Assembly: GCA_021397835.1 (NCBI GenBank)
Contig: JAJFZO010000566.1
Span: 1,922,001 to 1,986,000, forward strand
DNA length: 64,000 nt
Source of the DNA: Moringa oleifera
Taxonomy: Eukaryota; Streptophyta; Magnoliopsida; Brassicales; Moringaceae
Reading direction: 5' to 3'
In this document: positions 25,501-37,944 of the stretch, in pieces
How the letters are laid out: the number at the start of each line of letters is the position of its first letter
Numbering within the stretch: position 1 is the stretch's first letter
Translations under genes and position numbers: made by a program
Notes under the pieces: generated by a model
Database searches by the model: none
Told to the model about the DNA's origin: nothing
The model's input: the letters and a program-made list of their open reading frames with translations, nothing else

Positions 25501-26490
25501 ACAAATGCAACCACGAACTGCAAGAACACATTAATTTACTATTACCCATATGGGTTTGCAAGAAGGATCCATGAAAATTCAAGGTCAACCCCTAAACGTA
25601 TGCCCATGAGCAATGATTTTTCAAGGAATGCACTCAACCTAACATGGAAGGACTAGATTAGCCTACAATGTCTCATTGTTGTGTGAAATGAACTCTGAAA
25701 TTTCAAACACATTAATTTTTCTTGGGTTGAGGTACATATGCATGGATTTACCATCAATTAATCACATCAATCTCTTTGACAAGTTTTTGATTAAATTTTT
25801 TTCTGAGTTTTAACGTATACAGTACATCCTTTCAGATCTCATATTGATTAAAAATTTCTCCACATATATAAGTAATTTAATTTTTAAAATTTTAAAATAA
25901 TTTGAAATTTAATGGATATCAAAATAGTTTAATCTAAATGTTAATTTATAAGTTAAACATAAAGATTCAGTTGTAGGTCAAGTTTAGGGTTCCAATCTCC
26001 TCAAAATCTTTTCAAGATCACTGAATTTATTTTTTATCGTTAAATTTAAAATTTTTTTAAAAATAAATACTCTATCAGTTAATCGAATTCTTCAACCCAA
26101 TTAACTTGATTGTGAAAGAAATTAAATAAAATATAAGTGGCGAAGCATGTGATTTTCCATATTGGTAAAAGGATTTTCTCAGAAAACCTACTTAGAGGAC
26201 TTCTGAATATGTATTTGATAGGGTGTTTCCAATCTCAGATGATTTTCCTTTAGCAAGAAATGTAGTAGTTGACTATATGTTTTCTTATAGGAGGAAAATA
26301 TTAAGGACATTGTTGTCATTTTGACAAAATTAATTGTGAGGTTTGGCTCTACCTTGACCACTCCTTGCTGGTTCATATATTAATAGACTTCACACCATCT
26401 TTGAACAAATTCAATTAAATAGCTTTCTTCTGCTAGCAAGCTCCTTCCATCATCTTCTTCACCATTTCTCTTCTTCAAAGTTATCAAATC
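22561..26490. other. AT-rich spacer with one inverted-repeat element
   Basis: No coding gene is recognised. 23450-24850 is extremely AT-rich and contains inverted-repeat element copy 2. The 87-codon plus-strand frame at 25101-25364 has no recognisable motif and sits in otherwise non-coding DNA. TATATTA near 26376 is a possible TATA box for the small ORF at 26491. Confidence 0.5.
23747..24275. repeat. AT-rich inverted-repeat element, copy 2
   Basis: An element of about 530 bases with terminal inverted repeats of about 100 bases. The left end reads TAAATATTATTTAAAAT with TTTCAAAATGTATCCAAATA inside. The reverse complement of the right end reads TAAATACTATTTTAAAC with TTTTAAAATGTATTTAAGCA inside. 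Its middle shares the TTTTTTACATACATAAAAAA core with copy 1. It is the best preserved of the three for showing the inverted ends. No open reading frame. Confidence 0.65.
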
Positions 26491-26766
26491 ATGAGGACTC
26501 CAAATCCCAGATTCTCTTTTGTGGTCCTCCTCATCATCCTCGCCTTCAACCAGCTCTCCAGTTGCCGATATCTCCCCAGAAGTACCAGATATGAAACCCA
26601 GCAAACCTCTCCAACAGAGTTCTCCACACAGGTTTCATGGCATTTCTCTGCAAAGGCTCCACAGGGATCCGACAAAGGCGACGACGCTGATCCAACCTAT
26701 GGAGTTTCTTATAGAACAGTTGATCAACCTCTTCCAGCAGCCTATCTTAGATACTTATCCAGATAA
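26491..26766 (+). CDS. Small secreted-peptide-like protein, 91 residues
   Basis: A single open frame starting MRTPNPRFSFVVLLIILAFN. This looks like a signal peptide, with a hydrophobic core at about residues 9-19 and possible cleavage after SSC. The rest is hydrophilic, rich in Ser, Thr and Gln, without cysteines, and ends with DADPTYGVSYRTV and then DQPLPAAYLRYLSR. The DP-YGV-(S/K)-R-V stretch recalls the region just before the mature peptide in some CLE precursors, but the CLE core (proline at position 4, GP, PLHN/PLHH) is absent, so I do not call it CLE. A TATATTA box lies about 115 bases upstream. It may be a real small secreted protein, a decayed peptide hormone gene or a chance frame. 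Function unknown. Confidence 0.4.
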   Translation: MRTPNPRFSFVVLLIILAFNQLSSCRYLPRSTRYETQQTSPTEFSTQVSWHFSAKAPQGSDKGDDADPTYGVSYRTVDQPLPAAYLRYLSR

Positions 26767-29700
26767 ACGGATTTTTGCAGTTAATCTCTCGGGTTTCTTC
26801 TTCTTATCTTCTTTCCGTTTGTTTGTGCTTCTTCATAGAGATGTATTATAATAGGGCAACATAGACACAGTTCCTATAATAGAATGCAAGAGTGATCATA
26901 CTTTTCTGACAAAATTGTAATACTTCTGCAATAGACAGAATATAGTTTCAGATCAAAAGAGACATGCATCTATGCTCTCTCTTGAATGCTTCAACTTCAA
27001 TCATTTCCATTATCGAAGTTTTGTTTTCCTGCAAATCCAGTTTACCATATGTACGTATTTACTTGATCAGCTCCATAGAGTTTGGTAGATATATTAAAGA
27101 CTATTCAATGGCACGGCAGGCCTCACAGCAATGCAAGAAAGTAAATAAATTCTGGCCTATTAAATTGCTTTAAGCCACCGACTTAACCTACAACCATGTT
27201 CTTTAAGGTCTTCCCTGAGGGTTCCCGAAGAAAAAAAAAGTCAAGCCCATCAGCATCAGCAACCGGCTAACTGATTTCAGACTTATTATTTTACTACTAT
27301 GTTCACCAGTGAAGAAGAAAACAATAATACTTTAATTGCATACTTGAACATTTTTATGGTATTCTATTAAACAGGTCAAATAATGTAACTTCTATGATTA
27401 GAAAACTATGAGGGATGCATGAAGACTTCCATTATATGGTAGTTCCCGTCTGTACAAGTAATGTATTAAGTATATATCGCATACGTCTTAAGAAGACTAA
27501 TTTAAGATAATTATTAGCAAGGAGTGTAAGCAAACTAGAGGGGGACGGAGAGTACTGTTGATGAGCCTGGCATGTGCTAATCCTATGAACATTTATATAT
27601 GTAGACAGATTAGAACGATCAACTAATGGGTCCCTAAAAGAGAAATTTCAACCATTTGATAACGAAGGGATCATACCCAGAAGAGGAAACGAAAAGAAAA
27701 CGTATGGTACACCCTCTTCTCCATCACCCTTTTAGATTGTATATGAAAAGACCTAAGACCGAGACATATATACACACAATGTTTCTTTTCGGAGATTTTT
27801 TTCAAAGAGAGTTGCTAGGTTTGTTACCTTATTGTCATATCAACTTTACTTTGATGTAATTAATCATGAATCCATAGTATGATACTCGTTCGCTAAGGTG
27901 CACAGTGTGATCGCAGAGTATTAAGAAGATGCACAAGTGATATTAATTTGTGCAAGAATTAAACAAGTTGAATTTTGAGCCATTTGAGAGTCCATATTGT
28001 CCTTCAAGAAGAGATTAATTATATCACACTTGCTGGAGGAGGAAAAAAAAAGTACAGAAAAATGCAAGGTCCAGGCTGCATGATGTGTCCAATATTTCAA
28101 TGAAACTCACATAGGATCTTAATTAATTAGACATATAATGTCTTGGGGAAAATTCAATTGCCCACTGTGGCAGGCAAACTGATCATAGAGTTAGCTAGGG
28201 CACTCTTAATTAGATTAAATGCTTGGTTTGGACCACAAAATGGTTACTTTCCGAAAATATTAAATTATCATAAATGATGCATGCCATGAAAATAAATCTG
28301 TAAAACTCCATAAGAGAGGGAAAGGGTAAGCCAACAACGATCAACTTCAATAGATAAACTTTACATTTCGTAGATTTCTATTTCGTCTGCATGAGTTATC
28401 AATACGGGTGGACCGAGCTAAGATTAAATCTTAAAAGGGCCAAATAATTAAAGGGTCCTATGCCAAATAATAATAAGAATGAGTATATTTAAAATTATAT
28501 TTTAGTGCATAACTTTTTTTTTAACTAAGTCAACAAGGCCAAGGTCCTTTCGGGCTCCTTTTTGACTCCGTCCCAAGTTGTTAGGTAGTATGTGATGGAG
28601 CTTAATTGAATCACAATGCGATTTTTCTTTTTTAAAGTATGAAATATTTTAATTAATATTAAAAAATATTTAAATCATTTTTTGATTAAAAAATATAAAA
28701 TTCTAAATATGTAAGAGTTTATCATTCTCTTTATAAGTGAATCTCAATTGATGTAATTCAAACTTAATTATATATTTTTCATAATATATAAATTACAAAT
28801 TAACTTATGTTAACAGATAATATGCTTTTTAAAATTTTTGAATTTAATTTTTTATTTTTAAAAAAACTTGATATTTTTATGGAATTCACCCATCCTGCCT
28901 AATTATTTTTCTATAGACACATAAAAAACAGGCAAATGATCTATACTAATTAATGAAACAAATATGAATATGAAAACATTATTATTAGTGCTATTGCCTC
29001 TTAGTGAAAAACCAATGAGGCGGTTACTTTCGGCCCATATAACTTTTGGACCCTTAAACACGGCCCATTCTAAATTTCAGCACATATAATAGTTGAAAGA
29101 TAAAAACATTTTTAAAATATAATAATTATTAAAAATTTTAATGTATTAAAATATCAGATAATATTTTTGTTTTAACTATATTAAATTTTTTAATATAAAT
29201 ATAAAATATTTAAATAATTATAAATACACATCTTTTTAATTTTTTAATAGTGTATTAAAAATCATAAGTTAAGTTAATTTAAAATTTATTAAAAATTAAT
29301 TACTTAAATTAAAAAATTTTTACAGTAAATTTGATTTAAAATTTTAGTAAAGTAATAATTAAAATGTCATCACAAAAAAATTTAAAATTTTGAATACTAA
29401 ATATTTATAATAATTTTATATTATAAAAATTTATAAAAATAATTTATATATTAAAAATAATTTAAATTTTAATGATAAATTTAAAATAAAATGAATTTAA
29501 ATTTAAATTTGGATAAAATTAATTTTTTGATATTTATTTTTAATAATTTTATAATTTATAAATGATATAAAATATAAAAATTATTATTTAAAAAAAAAAC
29601 TCAGTAAGAATTTAGATAAAAACCCATCCGAGGGCGCTAAAGGGGGAAAAAAAAAGTCAAATATGTGGACTGTGATCTGATTGGCTATCCAATTTGCAAT

Positions 29701-29829
29701 AGAAGACAATAAGAATGTCCTGCCTGAGCTGAGTGTTTTTACGGTTTCTCTGTCAAGCCTGTGATTTGTGAGCCACGTGGGCATCGGACTCCGCGTGGTG
29801 TCCACATTTCCTTCCTCTTTCAGTTTGTG
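26767..29829. other. Spacer without a recognised gene
   Basis: AT-rich, especially 28480-28870 and 29100-29590. Open frames are short and unrecognised. A few words in 29100-29590 (TAAAAATCATAAGTTAAG, AAAATTTATTAAAAATT) loosely recall the core of the inverted-repeat elements, but not enough to call a copy. Confidence 0.5.
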
Positions 29830-29984
29830 GGAAGAGAGAGGAGAGAGAGGAGGGGGGGATTCTGACTGAAAGCTCAAACCGCAGGTCAATCCTCGAGAGA
29901 CGGGAGAGAAGGGGAGAGAGAGAGAGAGAGAGAATGAGAGCGAGCAGTTAGATTCCGGCAAGTTCTTGCGGGATTCTGGTGAAG
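29830..29984 (+). promoter_or_regulatory. GA-rich leader of the MBD gene
   Basis: The 150 bases before the start codon are strongly GA-rich, with GAGAGAGAGGAGAGAGAGGA at about 29835 and a pure (GA)n run at about 29914-29932. The last run is about 50 bases from the ATG and probably within the 5' UTR. GAGA tracts at this position are common in plant promoters that bind BPC proteins. Confidence 0.5.
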
Positions 29985-32900
29985 ATGGCGGAGAGCAGTT
30001 CGCCGGACTGGCTACCCGCCGGATGGACTGTGGAATCTAAAGTGCTTAAGACTGGTCGCCAGATTAGGGTAAATCTCAGGAGTTAAGAGTATTTTCTAAC
30101 GAATGTAGTTTTTTTGCTGGTATTTTTGCAATTATCTTGTTTAGCCTTTCTTGTTTTCTTTTTCTTTTATTTTTTTTTTTTGAGAGAAATACTTTTGCTG
30201 TTTCAGCTATAAAATAATGTAGGCTTGTTACAGTTTTAACATGAGTTGAAAAGAGTGTTGCTTCAAGATTTCTTAGAGGTTTTATTGGGAGAAGTTGTCC
30301 TATATCCTTTTTGTCTTTTTTTCTTAATGTTGTAGTTGGAGATGCAGTTTTCGCCATGTCAGTGCTAAAATGCTTGCATTTGATGATGAGCTTGGTCTTC
30401 TTCCATTCTTTTTTCCCTTAAGATGAGCAAATGATGGTTGCATGTTAATTAGCATGAAGTTTGAACTGGGAAAGTCTGGAATATTTGCTTTTTGTTACTT
30501 GAACATTTAGTGATATTATTTCTGCATTTGTAAACTATTTTTTTTAAAGCGATTGAGTCATAGAAAACTGTTTTTGCTGGTGTTGAGGAGTATTGAAGTG
30601 ATCTAGTAATGCTTTGTGGATGTTTACCACTTAACAGAAAACCAGAAGGGAAAAAAAGAAATAACAATGTTGATGGATGGTGGTGCCAAACAAAGCAGAT
30701 AGGGTCTAGCTGATTTGAGTTTGTCATTCTGGCTCTATTAGTGACTATTATTGCAGAGAAATGATGGCGTACTTTACAAAATGCTGAAGTGATCTAGTGA
30801 ATCCTCCCTGTGATTGATTCATAGGATTAGAAATTCTTTGGTGCTCTATTTGCTTCTTTATGATAAGCATTGATTGCATCTTGGAAATGTCATATTTTGT
30901 TGACTGCAAATGGAATTAAGGCCTGGTGGAACAATAGGGACTATAACTTGATTGGCATGATGGTTGACTGTGAAAATTGAAGAAATTTCAAGTTTTACGT
31001 CCACTTTAAATTGTTAGATAGCTATTTCTGAATTTGGAAATTATAACTCGAACATCTATGGAAATATCAAAATGTTGATTTATTTGCATTATAACAAAGA
31101 ATGTGGACGATGGCAGTAACGAAAATTCTGACAGAGGTAGTTTCTGAGTTGACTGGATCTTAAGATGAATAAGGCTGTAATGGTGGATGTTAATTCCATA
31201 TATATGCTAACACAGTTTGCATGTTTCTGACGTGAATTAGTTAACGGCGCTTTTGTGTCAGTTTCCAGGTGTCTGCAATAGTGATTTGTCCAAAACAATT
31301 TGTGTAATGCGAGGCATCCAAGTGAATCTACTGATTCCTTCTTTTTTTTTTGTTGGTTTTGTTTGGCATGTTTAAACTTCGCTTCAAAATTTTTCATTTT
31401 AAGGTTAATTATTGGATTATTGTGCTCAATGCAGTATCAATTTATTGATGCTTATACATGTTTGGTAACTGGAATTTGGCTTGCAAGTGTAATCATTCCG
31501 CACAAGGACATTCATATTATCCTTTAAAAGCTAAATAAATATTATTCAAAGTGCTAGTAATGAAAAGGTTGGTTACGTGAACTAAATGCTTTCCTAAAGA
31601 CTACTTGTTAAATAATGATTCTTTTTGACTGTCTGATGTAAAGTATATGTGATCAACCTTTCCTTTTTTCTTTTTTTCTTTTTTTCTCCCCTTTCTATAT
31701 ATGCTATCCTTTAACCAATTGTTGGATGACTTACCATCACTCACATCAAATTGTTGATAAAATTTAGGTCCCAAAAAAAAAAAAAAAAAAAGAAAGCTAT
31801 TTGGGAGTATTCTGATCATTTTGGAGCAGTGATTTAATTAACTTCTTCCTTCTCCTACTGATTTTGGCAACATAATATAACACTGGAAGCTATATATGTA
31901 TGTTAACACTCAAATTGAATAGAGTAAGAAACTGAGGGCCAGAAAAAGGCAGGGAAAAAGGAGGATAAACCTATGGAGACCTGATGTTTAAATTCAAGCT
32001 ACCATGCTTATAATTTATGTGGCTTTTGCAGTACTACACAAATTCTGTAACTGGTCAAAAGTTTTACACCAAGGATGATCTTATTCAATACACTAAAATG
32101 GGAAGGGGTCTACAAAACATGCCTCAAACACCAAACAAGTGCCCTGAGAGCGTCTTGGAGAATAAGTACATGCAAGTGAGTTTAAAGTGTTATATGTCCT
32201 TTACATTTTGGTTTTCTCCATCCTCCCCCCCTCCCCTCCCCGTTTTTTTCAATATTCTTTTATTGAGCAATCCCTTTTTGTGTTTACAGCTTGTGGTGCA
32301 AACAAATGAATGTCCTGAATGGTTACCTGGTGGGTGGACCATGGAGGTGAAAACCCGAAAGAGTGGTTCATCTAGTGGAAGGCAGTTCAAGGTATCACAT
32401 GAATATGTTCAATATTCATTTGGACTGGATAGTATCGTTGTTTTTTGCCATTTTCTCTTTACCTTCTTTGGGAAAATGCTATCATTGGCAGATTATCTTC
32501 CTTTTGCTATCCTCCTACTGGTCACAAAGGTATTTCAAATTTGCTGCTAATCACTGATGAGCTACATCTTCAGAATGTGTATCAGGAATGAGATACGTAC
32601 ATTAACTTGTATGGGATATTTAGATCATCCACTTCCGACTTATATCAAAGACTTGATTGTGTACTAGTGAAGGTGGTCTGGAAAATCTTATCATGACCAA
32701 AAGCAGGTATCTTATATAGAGATGGTGTCTGAAAAAACCAAGGATGGGTTAGCATGTTTCTTCTTTTCTTGAATGCTTTAGAGGAGACTTTGTCAATTAA
32801 AACTGTGATTTGCATGAATATGATTCCTCTGAGAAATTTTCATCATGTCAATGGTTAAACAGAAATTAACTTATGTGTGGTTAGTTTTTGTTGCAAGATT

Positions 32901-35900
32901 TTAAATACCACTTGGTGAGATGGGGTGTGGTATCCCAACTTATTGAGAGAGGTGGACCGGGGATCAAACCCTTATTGATCCACGATAAAGCCTTCATGGG
33001 GAAACGGGTGTGGCACTATATGGTGGAGCAAGACAGTTTCTGGAGGAAGGTAGTGAGCTGTAAATTTGGGGAGATGGAGGGAGGTTGGATGACGAAGTGT
33101 GGAAGGGAAGCATATGGAGCTAGTGTGTGGAGGCCTGTGAGGAAGGAGTGGGAGGAATTTAAAGGATGGATGGAATTTAAGGTAGGCAAGGGAAACATAA
33201 TAAAATTTTGGAAAGACAGGTGGTGCGGTGATAGACCCCTTTGTGAAGAATTTTTGATTGTGTTCTCACTAGCATGTGATTAGGACGCTTGGATAAGTGA
33301 CCATAGGACAATGGAAGGTAGCAGTGGAGCATGGTGTGTTCAGCTTAGAAGAAATGTTCAAGACTGGGAGATTAACCAGGTGGAAGATTTTTATGCAATG
33401 GTGCAAAATTTAAGATAGAGGACAGCTTGAAAGATGCAGTGGTTTGGAAGCCAAATAGCAAGGAGAAACGGAAATTCTCCTTAAAATCTTATGTCGGAGC
33501 ACTGAGTAAGGGTGAAATTTACGAGCAGTTTCCATGGAGACGGATATGGAAGATTAAAGTAGCACCAAAAGTTGCCTTCTTTACTTGGGAGGCAGTGAAT
33601 GGCAAGATCCTGACATAGGATAATTTGAAGAAAAGGGGCTAGTCTATAGTGAATAGGAGCTATTTGTGTAAACTCTGCTGGTTGGATGCAGTTGGACCAG
33701 GCGGCTGTGGGAGAGTGTTCTGAATCTATTGGGTCTGTCTTGGGTTACCGCGGCTTCTGTTAAGATGGAGCTACTGGCCTAGACTGGGTTAAAGATGGGA
33801 AATGAAAGGAGGAAGATGATTTGTATGATTCCTCATTAAATATTTTGGCTTGTATGGAAAGAACGATATAGAAGGGCTTTTGAGAATCAGGAAACAGTAG
33901 TGGATGTAATTAGAAGGGTTTGGCTTAATGTATTTGAATTCTGGCTTACAGGTAGCTGTTTTGTAAACGAGGAAGAGATGCTAGAGTTCATACAAATTCT
34001 GACATATAGGAACTAATTAAAAGTGTAATTGGTTGCACTCCCTTAGTGCTATGTAAATAATAAGATACCTTCGTTCCTGCTAAAAAAAAAAAAAAAGCTT
34101 GTGTTGCAAGATGACCAAGAATTGAGTTCTGGATAATGTGTCTTACAAGTTCAATTGGTATTACTTGTTAAACCATTTTAAAGTCTCTTAAGTCTTGTGA
34201 AATTGCTTACTTTTTGGTGAGGTTTTGTTAGATTTCTTCCTGGCCTGCTAGTACATCAAATTTCTGGCTACAATTTTTACCTTTGTATTTCATTGATAAA
34301 CTGTAATATCTTTCTTCATTTAAAGGAAAAAGAACTCTTGTCTGTCCTTCATTGATTCAGACACCATATGTTTTACATTAGTTCCTTTAGCTGCTAAACC
34401 AAGTAGGGAAAAGAATAGATTCATATTTTAATTTGGTGCTACCTTTTTAACCTAATATGAATCACGTAACCTTTTGGCCCCGTGCTGACAAATGGGTCCT
34501 TCAGGAATTTTAATTTCTGCATTAGTTGGTGATCCCATAATATCTGTCTTGTTACAGGTTTACTGTGATCCATCAACTGGATGTAAATTCTATTCCAAGC
34601 CCGAGGTGTTCCGGTATCTCAAAGCTGTAGGGTGTAAAAGTTCTCCATCCAAACAGAAGAAAAGAAGCATTAACATGAGCTCTGCAAGCAAAGTTTGTGC
34701 TTAAATATCCTTGCACCTAATTTGCTAACCTTCTTTTTATGAGGATCTTTGATATTTTAGTTACTGTTGAACTACGTATTAATCCTTAACTGTTTTTGTT
34801 TCTTTCAATATGTCAGGTTCCAAAGATATCAATGTTAGAATTAACCAAGATTGATAATGTTTGTGAAATATAGGTGGTGGTTCAGAGGTCCACAGACCAT
34901 GATTTACCACCAGGGTGGATTAAGGAACTCAAAATAAGAAAAAATGCATGTGGAGATAGGAAAGACCCAGTATGTGGTCCTTTCATATCTTTCTTCATTT
35001 TCAAGGCCATTCTGCATCTCTCATGTACTCTTTTAGCGGTTCAGTTCTTTTAGATTTGGATAATATATATGAATTTTTCATCGATTATTCATACAGTATT
35101 ACACGGATCCTGTAAGTGGCTATGTATTCCGCTCCAGAAGAGATGTCCTGCGCTATATAGAAACTGGACATATCAGTAGACATGCATTTTTACCAAAGAA
35201 AAGGCTCATCACTGAGCCAAGGCTGACTAATATTGAAACCTCGGTAAGCTTGTGCCTAGCTTGAACTTCTGTTTACAGGTCCTATGGTTGTTGTCATCAT
35301 GATTGTTTGTTGCCTCTATTTCCACTTTGATCGGTCTTGCACATGTAAAAATGTTTAGTATGCCTGGATCTGCCCGAAGTAGGCCATAAATGTTCATATT
35401 CATGCTGCTATGTCAAAGTTGTCACATGTGTTGTCTCAAAAAAGTTTAGCCCACAAAATGGAATGAACCCTGTGTCAGGGAAAAATAAGTTTGTTGATGC
35501 TAGTATGACTTCTGCATGACATTTGTTTAACATGTAAAACCCAAAAAAGTAAAAGATTATAGGTAGAGTTTAGTGGATTTAACTTTTTGATTGGTCGGAG
35601 ACATGCAACTGCATTTTGTTCATGTTGGAAAGTCTTAAATCTTATCTTAAGTTTATTCCAACTGTGTTTTGCACATCTTTTTTAGTGATAAATTACGAAG
35701 TCATCGGCGCTTCCTATCCCTATGGCTTGTATGGCAAATGCAAAAGAGAAGTTGGAGTTTTTCTTTTTCCTTTTAGAACTGTAAAATGTGATTCATGGGG
35801 CTAGATTGCATTCTTCATCTGGCAATTGTTGAGTAAATGCCCATGACTAAATTGGTTTTCTCTTTTGAACTTCTGAGAATTCATATAGAAGGTACATATG

Positions 35901-37944
35901 TAGAGTCCATGTATCAAAAAAGGAAATGGAAAGTAGCTATGTTCAGATGATATAAATTGTGGGTTGAAGTAAATTTGTCTTTCATGTGCAGAACAACCCT
36001 TAAAATATCTCATTGCTGCAGTTCCATTCATATGGATCTGCCTGGATGATTTAGCTGTCAGTATTCATTTTATATTGATTTTCTCTATGCTTATTAAATT
36101 GGGACATGATGCTGGATGAAAATTTTGATTCAATAGAATTTTGATTTCATTTTCTTTTGTCTGTTTTAGCCATCAACAGCTGCTAAAAGGCTGAAACTAA
36201 AGCACCCTGCAACCACGCGACTACTATTTGCAGGTTAGACATAGGAAAGAAAATATGTATGGTTCCCTAGTTATCAGTGTATTAAACTACAACTTTGACC
36301 AGAGAGGTCAATGATTTGCCAGTTGTGTCTGAAGATCATTGCTTCTGAACTGCAGATGATGCCAGTAATTGCACTAGTAGCATCCCATGTCCCAATGCTG
36401 TGGGCCTAAAGCAAGGAGAGGATATGATGGTTTCTGCTGAAGATGGGCTTCCTGCGTCTCCCACGGTTAAGGTTCAGAAGCATTCGAAAGATAGTGCAGT
36501 TGAAAGAGGTTTTGAAACAAAGGAAAACTCTATAGCCCTGCCAAAAGCAGAAGATTCCACCAGAAATCAATGCATAAGTGTCGCCGTTGATAAGAGACTT
36601 CTTTCACCTTCTGCTAATATTATCTTTCCAGAGAAGAACTTGCAGGAGAATGGGATGGAAAAGATCAGTGGAATAAAAACCCAGAAGATTTGGGACAAAC
36701 CCAAGAAAAAGAAAGAGCATAACTTGCCTCGACGCACCTCAAAGCGGCTTTCTGGTCTTGAACCTGAGTTTGTTGCTGAGGAGGTGTCCACCAGAAGAGC
36801 CCTTCCCAATACTTCTAGAAAAGATGAAGTAACCCAGGAACACAAATCTGACCATGAAATGGAGCTTGCCTGTGATGCTTCTGCCGATGTAAATTCTCTA
36901 TCTAACGAGCATAAATTGCTTCTTGAAGATCCAGCCATTCCTAAAGAGCAACCACTTGTGAGACCTCACCAAACCATTGATGATAAGTCAGATCCTCCTG
37001 TCTTCTTGCCTTTTGGAGATTCCTCTTTAGATCCATGCCTTGAATTTGCATTCAAGACTCTTACTGGTGCAATAACAGTGGAAGATATTGCCGTTAAAGG
37101 GCCTATTTCAAGTTCTGTTGTCAATATCCAACAGGGGAAGAAATTAGGTGAGAGTAGGATGGAAGAGAGCAGCACTACAAGAGCTCAAATTACTTCACGG
37201 AAAATTAAGAATCAGCCCAACGTGCCTCGGAGGTCATCGAAACGACGTGCTGGGTTTGTACCTGAGCTGGTATCCAACTCAACATCTGGTGAGAAAACTC
37301 TCGGAATTGCAAGTAGGAAGTCCAGCAGCAGTGAAGACAATCTGAGTGTGCGGTTGACTTCAGATGGAATTGAAGACCGAGCATCTGAGCAGCATGTTGC
37401 TAAACTAGTAACAGGGCTTCTGCATCATGATTCTGCAGATGTAAATGCTACATCACAAGTAGAATCATCAAACAAGGGCAAAGAATTTCTTGAAGTCCAA
37501 AATAACCCCAGAGAGAAACCTCAAGAGCTGGAAAATGGAAAGACAAGCAATGAGCAGACAGAGTCTCAACTTTTCTTTCCATTTGGCGATTCTTGGTTAG
37601 ACCCATGCCTAGAATTTGCCATCAAGACTCTTACAGGTGCAATTCCCTTGGAGGAAAACTCAGTGATTCAGGATTACTTCCAGCAACAATTTGAGACTTC
37701 AACTCGCACCCATAAGAATGACAACTTGGGTCTTCAAGATTTTGGCTTTCCTAGCTTTTTTCAAAGTGATATATCATCTCATTTTGATGGACCAGAAAAA
37801 CAACTGGCAACCCAACAACAGTTGCCTCTGAATCCTTCATGTCTGCACCCAGCAAATGTGAGCTTACCTAGTTGCAGTGCCGTTGGTTCACAACAATGCT
37901 CCTTGGAGACGACAAAGGAAATCCATGGAAGGGTGAAGTCCTAA
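29985..37944 (+). CDS. MBD13: Methyl-CpG-binding domain protein, MBD13-like, three MBDs
   Basis: Eight exons (29985-30068, 32032-32175, 32290-32391, 34558-34692, 34874-34969, 35097-35243, 36170-36233, 36356-37944) join in phase to 786 residues. This is a nuclear chromatin protein. Three MBD folds follow each other: about 8-50 (DWLPAGWTVESKV, then YYTNSVTGQKFYTKDDL), about 85-135 (CPEWLPGGWTMEVKTRKSG, then CKFYSKPEVFRYLK) and about 165-220 (LPPGWIKELKIRK, then YYTDPVSGYVFRSRRDVLRY). Each is split by an intron at the same place, before the Y-x-(D/N)-P/S segment, so they arose by exon-pair duplication. The large last exon is hydrophilic. It carries two copies of a basic patch (PRRTSKRLSG and PRRSSKRRAG) and two of an acidic-hydrophobic motif around FGDS-LDPCLEFA-KTLTGAI, at about 474 and 664. 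Arabidopsis MBD13 is about 720 residues. Intron 3 holds a LINE fragment. Whether each MBD binds methylated CpG cannot be read from sequence alone. Confidence 0.92.
32900..34096 (+). mobile_element. 5'-truncated LINE retrotransposon in intron 3 of the MBD gene
   Basis: 1.2 kb of decayed non-LTR retrotransposon in the same orientation as the host gene. A frame running to 33283 has the region after the reverse transcriptase domain (HLVRWGVVSQ, GGPGIKPL, GKRVWHYMVEQDSFWRKVV, KFWKDRWCG). 33427-33618 has a zf-RVT-like segment (FPWRRIWKIKVAPKVAFFTW). Stops and frameshifts separate these pieces. It ends in a poly-A tract (34082-34096). The tract is followed at once by a 16-base direct repeat (34097-34112) of the sequence just before the element (32884-32899), 14 of 16 identical, sharing TGTTGCAAGAT exactly. 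This is a target-site duplication typical of target-primed reverse transcription. The reverse transcriptase and endonuclease portions are missing. Confidence 0.9.

Noticed and set aside
26491..26766. Calling the small secreted ORF a CLE peptide gene
   Set aside because: The conserved core proline, glycines and terminal PLHN/PLHH are absent in all three frames.
29584..29961. 125-codon minus-strand ORF
   Set aside because: It is the antisense of the GA-rich leader of the MBD gene and reads as a low-complexity Ser/Leu/Phe stretch.
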